A stretch of 64,000 nucleotides of DNA from Tamarix chinensis (GCA_030549775.1 CM060175.1:68477245-68541244); one strand, 5' to 3'. Positions 10,398 through 23,590 are shown, counted from the first letter of the stretch. Notes: generated by a model not told the origin, from the letters alone. Translations and numbers: made by a program.

Positions 10398-13300
10398 TGT
10401 AATACCCTACCCAAAATCCTTTAAAATGCGTTTAAAATTATGTTTATATAAAAAATTATTTTGGTTTTGGAAAGGGCTTAAAATTTGGGCGAAAATATGA
10501 ATTTTAGGTGTATTAGTTGACTGATTTATCAAATTGATCAAGCGTACAATCTAGAACTTGCATTTTAATTTCTACAATAACCAGTCAAATGGTTGTTCAA
10601 ACTGATCAACTGGTTGTGCTGCAATTTCAAATCCTTTTATGTTTTGGCTTTTATTCTCTTTTAAATGGTTATGAAACCTTCTAATTATAGTCTATTAGTG
10701 CTAATAAACATATTTTTGTATTTTAAAATTATTTTCTTACCTCATTTAGATCATTTTATGATTTTATTTAGTTAAAAATTCTCCAAAAATACTTTTGAGA
10801 TATTTTTTTACCTACTCTCCCTCTCCCTCACTTTTCTCTCTCCTACAGTAGTTATGGTTATTTGTAGGTTTTCCTACACTTTCCTTGAATTACCTACCCC
10901 TTCCATTACCTAGCTTCACTTCATCTCCCTCATCCTTTCATCTTTTTACACCTTGATCTTTTACACTTAACCAATGTCAAATCTCCCTCTCTCCTCCCCT
11001 TTGATATGTTAGTCCAAAATCCTTTGAACCTTTACCTTATACACTTTCTCTCATTCTCCCTTTTCCTTAGGAAAATTTTCTAAGTATTGGGAATTCCTCA
11101 TTTTCTTTGATTTCCTATTCTATTGGAAAGGCACATACAATTGCCTCTTGGTTTTTTACCCTTTGGTCAATTGCTGGCCTCTTCTCTATTCTTATGATCT
11201 TAGCATTATCTCTCCCTTGTTTTTCATTTTTAAACAAAAAGTATTAAGGTTTAGAGAAAGGTTTAAGGTCTTAACTCTTTTCCTCTTTGAAATATGTTTT
11301 TGACAAAAGGTTGAGTAATGCTTCTTTTCCTCTATTTTTGATTTTTTTTAGTTGAGTTTTAAAAATATTTTTAGTTGTTTTTATTTTTTATTCTCTTAGG
11401 AAATCAAGGATCTCAATATAATTTACCAAGTTAGGAGTATTTTTGTGTTAGAAGACTTGTTTGGAGGTAATAAATCTTTGTCTCTATTAAGACTAAGAGT
11501 TGTTTTGTTTATTGTGGTTCATATTCGAGCATGTGGTAATGTTTACATCTTTTTATTTTTGGAGCATGTTTGGAGTATTTTGATACATGAGTGAGTTGGT
11601 GAATTTATTCTTGATTAAGTTGAGTATTAAATTTCTACCATGTATCCAAGTGATTTCACATGTAAAGCATGTATTTTTATGTATTTTATAATGTATGAGC
11701 ATTATAAGATTATTGTGGCAAGCATGTGATTATTTTTAAGTGTAATATGTTTTTTTGGGCATTATTTTGCATAGATCAGTCAAATGGTTGGCCAAACCCA
11801 TCGATCGATTTGTATGGATAGTTGATTGGTTTGATGGATACATCGACTAGCTTGCATAAGTAGATGATCAATTTGATATACCAATCGACAATTTTTGTGA
11901 ATAGTTAATCGGTCTTGTAAACCCATTGTTTAGTTATTTTTGTGATTAGAGTGGTTTGGTCTCGGTCTAAACACATCAGCTAGTCTTGCCAAACCCATTG
12001 AATGGTTCTTATAAATACTCAATTGGTTGGACCAATCTATGGGTTAGTTTCATTATGAATTTATTTCCACGTGGGTCTAGTGTGACTATATCAGTTGACT
12101 ATCCTATGGACCAATCGATTGGTTTTGCTTGATTTTTTCACTTTCATTTCTTACTCATTAATATTTCTTTGAGACATTGATTTTCACTTATTCATTAAAT
12201 TATGACGTTAAAACATGATCTTGATCATGCATAATTGGAACTAAGGAAAAATAAGATTGGATTAAGAGTTGTGATATCACTTAATAATTATTTAATAATA
12301 AAATTAAGATTTTGTTTGAGCCTTTTTCTCTAACTCTTGAGGTAGCTAACTGGAGAGTTAATTGGTGGATCACCTTGTATTTTTATCTTTTCACTCAATG
12401 CCTATTTTCTTCTCTACCAGGTCATGATCGATATAGGGTATTCACATAGCTTTAAGGTATAGGATAATACTGGTATCAGTATCTAGGTAAGGTGGTTGAG
12501 GTATCCCTATACAAGCCTACAATCAATTTTTATGTCCATCACTTAGAATGGTGTGACATCCCAACTTTGTATAGCCCTTGTGATAGATGCACTCAAGGTG
12601 TGGTGGGTGTGGTTTCCTCAAAGAAAATTCCTTTTATGTATTCCGACCACATGTAGTGGGTGTGGTATCCCAATTTGTGTTAGCCCTTACGACAGATTCA
12701 CTCAAGGTATGGTGGGTGTGGTATCCATAGATAAAATCCCTTTGATGTAGTCTAATCACATGTGGTGTATGTGGTATTTCAATTTGTGTTAGCCTTAATG
12801 GTAGATGCACTTAAGGTGTGGTTTCACTAGAGAAAAGCCCCTTGATGTATTATGACCACTTGTGGTGGGTGTGGTATTCCATTGTTTGTGTTATGCTGCC
12901 ATGACTTTCATTCATAGTGGAGAACTAGGTGTGGTCAAAATGAACATCTTAAGAAATGGAAAGTATGTAGTCATTAAATAGAGGATTAATAATATGGTTT
13001 CTTCTATATGAATCTAATGTATAATCTTCATTATCATCTCTTCTATAATTCTTGTGTGAGCATCCCTTATTATATGTTCATCATAAGCTTAGGAGTTATA
13101 CTATGTGACCTCAATATGCACCATGTTTCTTTACCATATTTTAGGTATTTTGTTTTTATCAGTACTTCATTATACTTATATTATATTTTTGTGGTCATTG
13201 TAACGACCTGGCTTATGTTTCAGTGAGTAGAGGATGCCTTTTAGGGTTATTATTCTCAGCTAGAGTATTTTTAGGATGATAATGTTGGCCAGTAGCTGGT

Positions 13301-13673
13301 CATTTCTTGATGCTCGAGAGTTATATTTTACCCTAGTTAAGATTTAAGCTAACTTATGTAGATTGTTTTTCCTACTGTGTTGGGGTATTTTTGCTTCTTT
13401 TCATATATTTTTAAATCTTGGGTTTGATTCATGTATTTGAATTTTTAATTCACTTTCCCTTCTATATTATTTTAATACTTTTTATTACTGTTTCATAGTT
13501 AGCACATACTTTTGTTTGTCCCTTATTATATTTTGCCTTTTATCAAACATGTGTTAAATGATGACTACGCCTCTTCTATGGTTGATGTGATAGTGACATC
13601 CTCTAGTTTTATTTTATTATGCTTCTACATTATCTTTAAAATATTTTTTTATTTAAAATTTAGGGGTGTTATA
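10398..13673 (+). mobile_element. Long Ty3/gypsy 3' LTR (~3.28 kb)
   Basis: It begins TGTAATACCCTACCC right after the gypsy polypurine tract and ends TAGGGGTGTTATA. Internal layout: a cluster of short imperfect GTCAAATGGTTG-type repeats (10500-10620), a pyrimidine-rich block (10800-11230), a second cluster of CAATTGGTT/GATCGATTTG-type repeats (11760-12140), then a 109 bp tandem array (12545-12910). No matching 5' LTR of this copy lies in the window. The 3' boundary is inferred from the TGTTATA end and the switch to inverted repeat sequence at 13674. The small plus-strand open frames here (12553, 13008, 13512) show no family features and are treated as chance. Confidence 0.55.
12545..12910 (+). 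repeat. 109 bp tandem repeat, about 3.3 copies
   Basis: Units begin at AGCCCTTGTGATAGATGCAC (12573), AGCCCTTACGACAGATTCAC (12682) and AGCCTTAATGGTAGATGCAC (12791), exactly 109 bases apart, each followed by a GTGGGTGTGGT-rich stretch. It lies in the downstream third of the gypsy LTR. The reading frame is not kept between units, so it is not coding. Confidence 0.85.
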
Positions 13674-14633
13674 GGTTTCACTAAAATACAAATCTCGTTT
13701 GACATAGGGATCATAATCCACTTCAACTATTTTGTTTGTAAGTAGACTTATGGCTTGTCATTTTGATATGTAATTAGGTAGAAAAACACAAGCAATTAAA
13801 TTCAAGGCAACCCCACATATATCATGGCCACGGTGTATTAAGATCAAAATCTCAACATGACACCCACGAATCTTATACTAAACCACACACAAACATAACA
13901 TACCATTCATTCCATGCAAGATACTCAATTTTATTAGAAAGAAAAATATGAAGATATTTAAATCCATCTATAGATTCAAGCTAAAAAAATATCCATTTCT
14001 CAAAATATCATAAGATTCACAGTACCCATATATGTAGTAATTTAAATCATGCAAAGTATTATCGAAAGAGATTTGTTATGATATGTTACTGGAAAGAGAA
14101 AATCATTATTAAGCTATATCCTTTGAGAAAAATACTTCTAACACCAACAAATCTTGAAATTAAAGAATGCTTATTGAATATTGGATCTCCAATCAAACTA
14201 GAACCTCAAGAGGGTTTATACTTGAATGCAATCAATCTCAAATTAATGAAAAATATGTGGAGTATAAAGAGAGAAATTGGCTATCGAAGAAAATAATATC
14301 CAAATATGGCTTCTTTCTACTATGAAATATATTTATTGGTAAATTAGGCTAGGTCCATAATAGACATTTACCAATAATAAAACAAAAAGGAAAAATAAAA
14401 TAAAGAAGGAAGAACATATAGGGGTTCACACTAATAAACCCCAATATTTCATGATCAATATTGCTCATATATTGATTTTTGGTAATTAGGAAGTTACAGT
14501 AGACAATTGGTACAATAGGCAAATGAAATATGTTAGATTTTTTCCAATCGAAGAAGAAAAATATAAATTAAAAATATGACTTGAATACATAACTTAATGA
14601 TTAAAAAAGAAACCATCAATAATAAATGATGGC

Positions 14634-15016
14634 TAGGGGTGTGCATGGGTCAAAAATAGGAATGGATCGGAATCAGATTAAGGACTGAAATTTTTTTAAG
14701 CTAGGGTCGAGGACTTGATCAAAATTACCGGTCTAAGACCTGTTAATACTAGAATTAGTAAATTATATATTTTTTATATTATAATTTTATATTTTTTTAG
14801 GTAAACTATTAATGAGATTTTGGGTCAGACCGAAAAACTAGATCGGTTGGGACTAGACCGGATAGGATCGGAATTGGTTAAGGACTAAATTTTTTTAATT
14901 CGGGACCAATACCCTGATTGGAGATTGGAATACTGAACCGGCCTTGGAACAAAACCCAAAATAACCGATTGATTCGGTCTGAAATTCTACTCCAAACCAA
15001 TTCTTGAACACCCCTA
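14634..15016. mobile_element. hAT-type MITE, 383 bp, target duplication ATGATGGC
   Basis: A non-coding element bounded by TAGGGGTGT...ACACCCCTA inverted ends and perfect 8 bp duplications ATGATGGC at 14626-14633 and 15017-15024. The 8 bp duplication and short inverted ends are those of hAT-superfamily nonautonomous elements. The interior repeats GGATCGG/ACCGG-type words. Confidence 0.88.
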
Positions 15017-15485
15017 ATGATGGCTAAGTTACCTAGATATTTATAATAGTTGAGAGGTGATACTTTACATATTATTAAGCTAAAAGATAATGATGATAAT
15101 TACCAAGGACAAGTTTTAAGTTGTCAAATTAAATTTGACTATTCAATAAGTATTTTGATTTATTATAACTCTATAATCGACTCGTTATTACAATAGTAAT
15201 AACTACCATATAAACTATTATTAATTAATTAAGTACTTAAGATTTCAAAGTATTACATCTTATAGAACTGATGACAACTAAGTTACCCGAGTATTTAAAA
15301 TAGTTGAGAGGTGATACATTATAGAATATTAAAAAAATGATAATTATGAAAATTACTAAAGATAACTTTGAAGTTACGAAATTATATTTAGCCATTCAAT
15401 AGATATTATTATTTATTTTAAATCTATAATTGACTCATTATTACAGAAATAATAACTTCAACATAGACCATTGTCAATTAATTTA

Positions 15486-15621
15486 GCCCATGTTTGGAGG
15501 TACTTATCAAAATTAGCTATTCATGATAATTACTTATTTTAGAAACATTTTAGGCTAAAAAATTCTAAAATAAGTAATAATTATAGATAACTACTTTTGA
15601 TAGGTAACTCCAAACAGACCA
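15486..15621. mobile_element. PIF/Harbinger-type MITE, 136 bp, TSD TTA
   Basis: A near-palindromic element from GCCCATGTTTGGAGGTACTT to its imperfect complement ending CTCCAAACAGACCA. It is flanked by TTA at 15483-15485 and 15622-15624, the 3 bp duplication typical of Tourist/Harbinger elements. The arms include ATCAAAATTAGCT...ACTACTTTTGAT. A relative lies at 31884-32007. Confidence 0.8.
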
Positions 15622-15728
15622 TTATTTATTAAGTACTTGAATTTAAGGAGTATTAAATCTTGTACAACCAGTATGAAAATAGTGGTCACCAAAAAATATA
15701 TCTAGTTATAAAATTATGGGATATTACT

Positions 15729-16199
15729 CTATTATTCCTTAACAAAGAACTTCATCTCTAAAGTTCATCAAATATAAAAAACTATGAAATATGATAAATT
15801 ATTTAGGAACATAAAATGCAAAATTATAAGCTTTATTTTATAAATACACGTTACTCAATAAAAATATGAGGCATGAAACCTATATTTCATTTTTCTTAAA
15901 TGAGATTTGGAAACATACATAAATGTGAAAGTATTATTTCAACAAAGCATAGGGTATCACATGATATAATATAATTATCCTTGAGGTTTCATCAAGAACT
16001 AACTTAAAAGGTGTATAATATACCCACCACATGATACCATAAAGTCAATAAAAGATTGAAAAATGGATGATGAATGATGTAAAGCTCTCCTTTCAAGACT
16101 AGGGAGAACAAGTTACAAGAGTTTTACAACATGGAAATAATAAAAAAGGAGTATAACATTAGCAATGAATAATTATACATAATACCTTGATTTTATACC
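15729..16199. other. AT-rich spacer, nothing recognised
   Basis: I see no supported gene, terminal repeat or known element here. Confidence 0.5.
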
Positions 16200-19100
16200 C
16201 TTAGATGTATGTTAAATTAAGTTGTTTTTTATGATTTGGTGTGTTTAATTATGTTTTTTTTTTCATTTTAAAAGGATTGGAGATGGGGTTTGTTGTTTTT
16301 TAAAAGAAGGTTTGGTTTCTTAGGAAACTAGTCAACTCGTTTGGGTCATACCAGTTAACTAGTTGATCGGATCTTATGGTTTTTGGTTTGGAAGAACCAA
16401 CTAATTGGTTATAACAAACCGATCAAATAGTGGAAACCATTAAACTAGTTCTATCAAATGAGTCAAATGGTTTGTTCAACCTTAGTGTTTTCGCGTGTGG
16501 GTTTGGTTTAAATCTCTTCAAGTTGATCTTGTAGCTTGGTTATTCTTTTGGGTGTTTAATTTTTTTTTTTTAATTTTAATCACCCTTGATTCAAATGTTA
16601 TTTGAACTAAATAGATTTAGGAGACAAAATCAACAAAATTTGTTGGCCGACCTAATTATTTATTTGCCTTCTTCTTCTTCCTATCACCTCTCCTCAATGA
16701 ATATACAATTATCCATGTGATTTGGTTACAGATTTGCTTGATAAGGTTCTTATACTACCTTAGCATCTTTTTGTCTCTTTTCCTCATATTTTGATAACCA
16801 AACCAACCTTAGGCATAAAGACATGCCTTGTAAGCACCATTTCAAGGCCAACTCAGTTTTAGCTTGAGTTTCCCCCTCTAATCATACCTAAATTGATTGG
16901 TAAAGGGCTTGGGGGTAGGCATTTAGTGGTTATTAATCCCTTGAGTACTTATTCTCTCAAAATTATTGGCCTTGTTCCCTTATCTTCTATAAGTGTTTAA
17001 ACATGTTCCCAACTTACCTCTTCTTTGCACCACTAAGTATTCTCTCCCCTTACCCTCATATTTTTCTCTTCTCTCCCTCTTTAATTCTTCCTCAAGGTCT
17101 TCCTTGATTCCCTTTAAACAAGAAATTATTAGATTTAGGAAAGGTTGATGACTTGAGATTCCTTGTTTTTCTAATTTTGTGGGCAAGGTTGTGTTTTCTT
17201 CCTCTAATTCGTTGGCCTCTTTCAATTCATTTAGGTTTTAAGAATCCTCATAAGTATGTATTGGTTTTATATGTCAATAATTGATGGGAAAAGGTTCTAT
17301 TTACCTCATTTTTAAATTATACTAAATAAATTTTCCTTGAGTTTTATTTTATTAAATTTATATAAGTGTAAATGAAAAAAGAAATCAAAGGATGAGTCAT
17401 GAGGGGAAAAAAATAATAAAGGAGATAAGAAGGCATGATAGAACCTAGAATCAAAGACAAAAAGACTATCTTAGGACAAGATTCATCAAAAGAATCATAT
17501 ACAAAGAATTGTGGAAGATAACACACCTTAGAAGAAAATCACGGGGCCTATGTTTCGAAAACAAGGCCCATATTTCTATTGTAATCAAAATTATTAAAGG
17601 TCAAGGACTCCAAGTGGTCTGTATTTCATACCATAGACCTTGTTTTCTTATTTTTCTTGTAACTTCTCTTGAGGGCCTGTCCCTTTTAATTTCTTATTCA
17701 ACTTTGTGTCGTACAACTTCGTTCTTGATGTTTAGAGTAGGAATTATATTTATCTCTTTAGTTTTTAATATTCTTCATTCAAAAACTCCATTTTTCCTTT
17801 GTCATCAAGTAGAAGATTGAAGAATTGTGAATCAAAAATGATAAGTTGTTCTCAATTACTTATTATATTTGAAATTTCTATTTAGTAGTGAATGCAAGTA
17901 CTTTTCCCTTATTCAATTCTTTCCTTTATTGTATTCTTGATTCATTAATATTTGTGTTTGGATGATTAGCATTTACAATTTGAAATCGTTATATTATCAT
18001 TCTTTTATGAATATGTTAGAGTATATTGAATGGGATAGGAGGAATTTAATTATGATTTAGGGATTCTAATGTGAAATGAAATTTCACTTGTATATTTTAT
18101 GTGTATTTAATTGGATTAACAAACAAAATTCAATGATTATTAATTGAATATTGATAATTTGAATTAATTAGAGTGATCACCTAATCCATTATTATTCTAA
18201 TTCAATGCCAGGATGATGAGATTAACACATAATTGGTAATTGATATACATAAATTAACAAGGAATCATTTTATTTTTATCTCATTTATTAATATGTATAA
18301 TTGCATAATCTGAGATTATGTGATTATGATTGTATTTAATCATTTTAATTTTTTTAATGTTGTTATTAATTGAATTTAGAGTTCTTAACTTAGATTATTA
18401 ATTGATTAAACAATAAATCAAGAGCTTGTTTGATTTATTTTTATTGAAAGAAAACTAGGTAGAAAATATGAATGAGTTTCCAAATGTTAATGTTCAAACA
18501 CATAGAATTATCCTTTTTCAAATGATCACGTGTTTCCCCAATCTTATAGTTGAATATCTCTCATCCTTCTTTTTTTTTCCTATTAGTGAATCTCGTGTTA
18601 TCTTAGACAGTTTTAGCATACTGATTAGTAGTAGAAGTAAGATTTATTACCAAACTAAGGTTTTTAAAATTAATTACATAATTCTCGATTGTATCATATT
18701 CTTTGTGGGTCCAACATCTACTTTCCTTTTATTATTTATTTGAAAATTAGGGTTAAATTTGGTGTTCATATAACAACACATCAACGCTTGCATTGTTTTT
18801 CACAAAGGTACTCAAGTGGTTGGAGAGTTCGGATGCCCTTGTTAAAGGAAGTCTCTTCTTCTCTTCTTTTGTGTAATTTGCTAAAGATTGAGGTAAATCA
18901 TTCTTGACATAGGTATAGTGGATGGATTTAATAAGGATTTTTTTTAGTGTGATTTATTTGATAGCATGATTATTGGTAAATGAATGCAATATTTAGCATG
19001 TATGGATGAAAATGGGCAAGCATCAGTAGTTACACATGGAAATAGGACATATTATGTATGTTTTATCTTTAGGGTTTTATGAGCTAAGTTATATCTAAGC

Positions 19101-19562
19101 ATGTTGATAATTCCAGCATGTTTAATGTATGATTTTCACAAAGTGTAAGGTGTTATGCAAAAAAGTAAACCATGATGTAGGACCTTTACCTTTAATATGA
19201 ATTAAATGTGTTGAGGCATGCTTCTTGAGGTGTTGTGTGAATCTAAGCATGACTAGGCGTATGGAATGTTAGATTTGAGATCTAAAGTGGTAGTATAGCT
19301 CATATGAATGATATGGTTGCTTAAATGGATTAGAAATACAATATTCAACCTCAAACTGCATGTAGGAGCCGTGTTCTTAAGGAACTAGTCAATTGGTTTG
19401 GGTTGATACCGGCCCAACTAGTTTACCACTAGTTGACCTATTCATATGGCTAATGAACATGTTCCATTTTTTTGTATGCTAGGTTTTATAGGTAACCAGT
19501 TAATTGTTTTGGTCTTGACCAATTGATTGGTTAGTCTTGAAACTAGTCAACTTATTTGTGTG
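16200..19562 (+). repeat. LTR remnant related to the 10398-13673 gypsy LTR
   Basis: No gene is supported. The block repeats the layout of the 10398 LTR: a cluster of AACTAGTTGATCGG / CAACTCGTTTGGG-type words (16320-16480), pyrimidine-rich patches (16660-16690, 17030-17100), and a second cluster of ACTAGTCAATTGGTTTGGG words (19380-19560). It is cut at 19563 by a TGTAACACCTCC start. Small open frames at 16980-17225 (-), 17509-17820 (+) and 18468-18743 (+) have no recognisable domain and are probably chance. Boundaries are approximate. Confidence 0.4.
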
Positions 19563-20649
19563 TTGTAACACCTCCATTTTTACTCTTGTAAAATTATGTT
19601 TAAAAAGACTAATGTGAAAGCAAACACAATAAATTAAGAGTGTTACCACCACATCTAACATGAAATATTTTTTTATATATATCATGATAAGTGGAAGTTA
19701 AACCTATCCAACAAAACTTGAAACATCAATTGTAATAAATCACTAAATCCAAACATCGCCAATCAATCTAGTAAAAACCCCTATCAAACCATCATTGATA
19801 AATTAATGGAAAACTTGGATTTTAAAATCTTACACAAACAATAGAAATATAAATGTCTATATATAATACTAAAAAATACATTACAATTACTTAGCTTCCA
19901 AAATATTTGTAAACAAAAGAGAAATCCCTGTGGAATAAAATCCTAGATAGCCCTAATGCTCTACCTAAACCAATGATCACAACTAAAATCTAGTTGGGGA
20001 ATCTACACACGAACAACTAAACAAACATAGAATTGATATGATGGTTTACTGGTAAACTACACTCAACATATAGTGATAACATCCACACATCTCAATGTTT
20101 GATCATTATATAGGAAAAATAAAGTATTGATTAATATGTGATCTTGTAAACAACGTCAATGACATGCTTACAAACAATCAACACATCACGGCATAATATG
20201 TAAAATATGAATAATAATGCTATCATATAAGATCTTGGAAAGCATAAGAACTTCGTGAGCATGAAAACAAGATAAGAAGGAGGGTATGACCATAGATCAA
20301 TGCATAATTCATATGAACCATATAATCTCAACTAAGCATGAATTCACAACTAAATATGGTAATGTGGATCATAATATAAAATCAAGGAAGCTCTAGGTTA
20401 TTGCAAGTGACAACATGACATGCAGAAGAGTTCAAGAATACAAGAGGAGATGGTAGAATACAAGTAGAAAAACATGGTGTCATGGATAATATACAAGGAT
20501 TCACAACCTACGGAAGAAAATCATAAACATTAGCATCCTATCCTAGGAGAATTATGAAAAGACATAAAAACATAAGCTCACTGAATAATATAGTGTGATA
20601 TAAGAACTTAATAATCTGCAATAATAGGATAACATGATACCTTCCCTTA
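19563..20649 (-). repeat. LTR 3'-end fragment, minus orientation
   Basis: It begins TGTAACACCTCC, the complement of a GGAGGTGTTACA LTR end like the others in this window, and runs into the next LTR at 20650. No genes are seen; the open frame at 20131-20331 has no recognisable features. Assignment rests mainly on the terminus. Confidence 0.35.
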
Positions 20650-21289
20650 TGTGACACCCCCAAAATTCACTATTGATTTTTTTTATTTAAAAGATTAGGA
20701 GAAGTAAAATAACAATTTGTTAATTTCGGGGATATTACCGCCACACTTAGTACTAGATCGGTTCACTCATATTGTTCCGGTACCAAGTGCTAAGGCTACA
20801 AGAATGAGATACAATTAATGATAATTTTAAACCATATTTAAGATCAGAGTAGCGCAAATAAACATTTACAAGAGTATAATCCACCAATGGTGGTTACAAG
20901 ATCAAAGAATACATTTGAATTAGGAAGTACGAGAGAAAGAGGGAACTCTAAAAGACCAGATAATTTCCTTACGCTCTTTCACGTTACTCACCTAAGTAGC
21001 ATTTAAAAATGGATGTGCAAGGGATACTGCCCAATGAATAGGCAGGGGCCCCACGAATGGAACCCTTCAGTACTATGGTATTGAGTAACCCTTCAACATA
21101 CACTTAAAGGCAAGCCTGCAATGCAACACATGATATAAAGGTGTATACATATATGATGAGATGCGCATACATAACATTTACATACTTAACAAGTCCATTA
21201 AATATTAATAGGTTATAATGCAAAATTGACACTTTCGGGCTTTAAGCCATTAGTGCATCATTATTCAATCATCTATCAGATTTTATATC

Positions 21290-21690
21290 CATGTGATTGT
21301 GGGAACCCCACTATTATAACCGGTGGATCAAAATACATATAGGGCAGAACACTCCTGACAACTATTATTGCCGGTGGATCGGTCTCCAAGGCAGAATGCT
21401 TTTAGCCTCTATTATTTGCCGGTGGATTGGTCTGGCCCCGACTCACATGGTGTTCCATTATAAGTGATTAGTGTTTTTTCATAATTTATTCACATCCATG
21501 ATTGGTTTTATTGAGCTCGGGACCCCCACTATTATAGCCGATGGATTAGAATACATATAAACATCTTCCAGGGCAATACGCTCCTAGGTCACTATTATAT
21601 CGGGTGGATCGGTACTCATAAACATCATCTAGCGCAAAACGCTCCTAGGACACTATTATAACCAGTGGACCGGTACTCATAATATGATTC
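21290..21690 (-). repeat. Short tandem repeats in LTR (CCGGTGGATCGG-type units)
   Basis: About five imperfect units with the core ACTATTATnnCCGGTGGATCGG, separated by GGGCAnnACGCTCCT-type spacers. The same array is at 55611-55770 (three units, 64 bases apart) and, inverted, at 60650-60980. It lies at the position where the 10398 LTR has its 109 bp array. Confidence 0.7.
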
Positions 21691-22374
21691 AATTAGGCCC
21701 GGCTCGTTAATCATTCACTTTCATGATTAGTGTTTTTCCCTTTTAATCAGCACAACACTTCCATTTATTTGCCTCGGACGGGAGATTAAGATCCTGGGAC
21801 ATAAAGGTACACTGGTCGCACTGAAGCATACAAGCTACTCAATACCCTTAAACCATCAACCCAGGGACGTAAAGATACCCTGGTCGTATTGGTACATAAA
21901 GCTACTCAGTACCCTACCGATAAGGACACCTAATCCATAAGTATGCATACCCCCTAAATAGGTCTGTAGAACTAGATAGAGTAAGATATAGGGCTTGGCT
22001 CGGCCACAAAGGCCCACCAGCAAATACTAAAATAATTGTGGGCTAAACCACATCTTTAGGGTAGCGACCCCTAAAGAGCCACCATTCCCAATCTCGAGGT
22101 CTTTCATTGTAATTATTAGTGTGTTAATTAAGGTGATCACAAAAAGCGCAACAATCAGATATTTATTCACTTTCGATCATTCTGATATCATTAGGTATTT
22201 CTTATTTAAACGGTTATCCAAGATAACATAGAGGAATCATTAAGGCCATCATAATATCATCCAATTCTGATTTAGGATTCGTTCTCGTGATACTTACTAA
22301 TTGTCAAACACCATTATCTTACTATTCAGTGTTACTTGAGTCATATTAGACACGAATTACTAATTTACCCCTTA

Positions 22375-22614
22375 GGGCATGTTTGGTATGGGGGTAATAG
22401 GGGTGGAAAAATTTCCCCTCTATTTTATACCTCTTATATTAAGTATTTAATAATAATAAATATATTTTTAATGAAATACCCATTTTAGATCAAATTAAGA
22501 TCTCAAATGGGTATTTATTAGAATAAAAATATTTAATTTTAAATAAATTATATAAGATATATAAAATATGAGGGTAATTTTTCTACCCCTATTACCCTCG
22601 TACCAAACGAGCAC
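22375..22614. mobile_element. PIF/Harbinger-type MITE, 240 bp, TSD TTA
   Basis: Ends GGGCATGTTTGGTATGGGGG and, inverted, CCCTCGTACCAAACGAGCAC. TTA lies at 22372-22374 and 22615-22617. The GGGTAATAGGGGT / ACCCCTATTACCC arms extend the inverted repeat. The interior is AT-rich with no coding capacity. It is inserted in the LTR at 20650-26463 and absent from the sister LTR at 54869-59586. Confidence 0.88.
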
Positions 22615-22789
22615 TTACTTGTATAATTATTAGGTCACCCCTTCCTTACTTGCCAATTTACCATAGTTACCAAATTAACCCTTGCTCGATTTAGATTACT
22701 AAGTTATCTCCCACACATATTAGGCCACCAATCACCTTTCATAATTGTTACACTTATCATATTTCTCATTTGGTTGGTTAGATTGTCAA

Positions 22790-23590
22790 TTGCCCTTCTC
22801 CTTTGTTATAATTACCAAATTGCCCTTTGGTTGGTCAAATTACCACATTACCCTTCTCCATGACCAAAATTACCAAAATACCCTTCTCTATTATTATAAT
22901 TTTCAAATTACCCTTTAGTTGGTTAAATTACCAAATTGTCCTTTTCCATTATCATATTTACCGAATCAACCTTCTCCATTATCATATTTACCAAATTGTC
23001 CTTCTCTATCATCGTATTTACCAAATTACCCTTCTCCATTATCATAATTACCAAATTACCTTTTAATTGGTTAAATTACCAAATCATCTTTCTCCATTTT
23101 CATAATCACCAAATTATCCTTCTTCGTTATCATAATTACCCATTTACCCTTTAGTTGGTTAAATTACTAGATTGCCCTTTTCATTGCCCTTTTCTATGAT
23201 CATACTTACCAAATTGCCCTTCTGCATTATTATAACTACTATATTGCCCTTCTCCATTATTATAATTACCATTTTATCCTTTTATTTACAAAATTACCAT
23301 TTTTCCCTTTACTTCCAAAATTACTATAATACCCTTAACCTCCAAATTTACCATAATACCCTTTTACTAATAAAATTACCATTTTATCCCTTTACTTACA
23401 AAATTACTATTTTACCCTTTACTTCTAAAATTACCATAACACCCTTTTACTTATAAAATTACCATTTTGCCCTTTACTTCCAAAATGACCATAATACCCC
23501 TTTTACTTACGATTTGCCATTTTGCCCTTCTCCTCCAAAATTACATTTTACCCTTTACTTCTAAAATTACCATTTTACCCTTTATTACAC
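22790..23590 (-). repeat. 30 bp-period minisatellite in LTR
   Basis: Plus-strand core CCAAATTACCCTTCTCCATT repeated many times. Exact 30-base spacing is seen for CCAAATT at 22991, 23021 and 23051, loosening to shorter ATTACCnTTTTACCCTTTA-type units after 23280. Because 30 is a multiple of three, open frames of 79-94 codons arise (decapeptide repeats such as FSIIIFTKLP); I treat these as by-products. Equivalent arrays lie at 53040-53400 and 56500-57560. Confidence 0.8.

Larger units (their letters stand above)
13674..15728 (-). mobile_element. Inverted, truncated copy of the 1277-3934 LTR family
   Basis: The reverse complement matches 1277 to about 2480: a TRTAATATCCCATAATTTTA start near 15728, AAGTACTTAAT, the conserved small frame (14078-14296 here, 1925-2110 there) and ATGAATGGTATGTT. 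The copy stops at 13674 against the gypsy LTR. It has a partial internal tandem duplication of roughly 240 bp (about 15020-15250 against 15265-15480) and carries two MITEs (14634-15016 and 15486-15621). No pol is seen. Confidence 0.65.

Noticed and set aside
16980..17225. 81-codon Glu/Lys-rich minus-strand frame
   Set aside because: Lies in a pyrimidine-rich patch of an LTR remnant; charge bias follows base composition.
22827..23456. Decapeptide-repeat frames as a possible protein
   Set aside because: Explained by a 30 bp minisatellite inside an LTR; other copies lose the frame.
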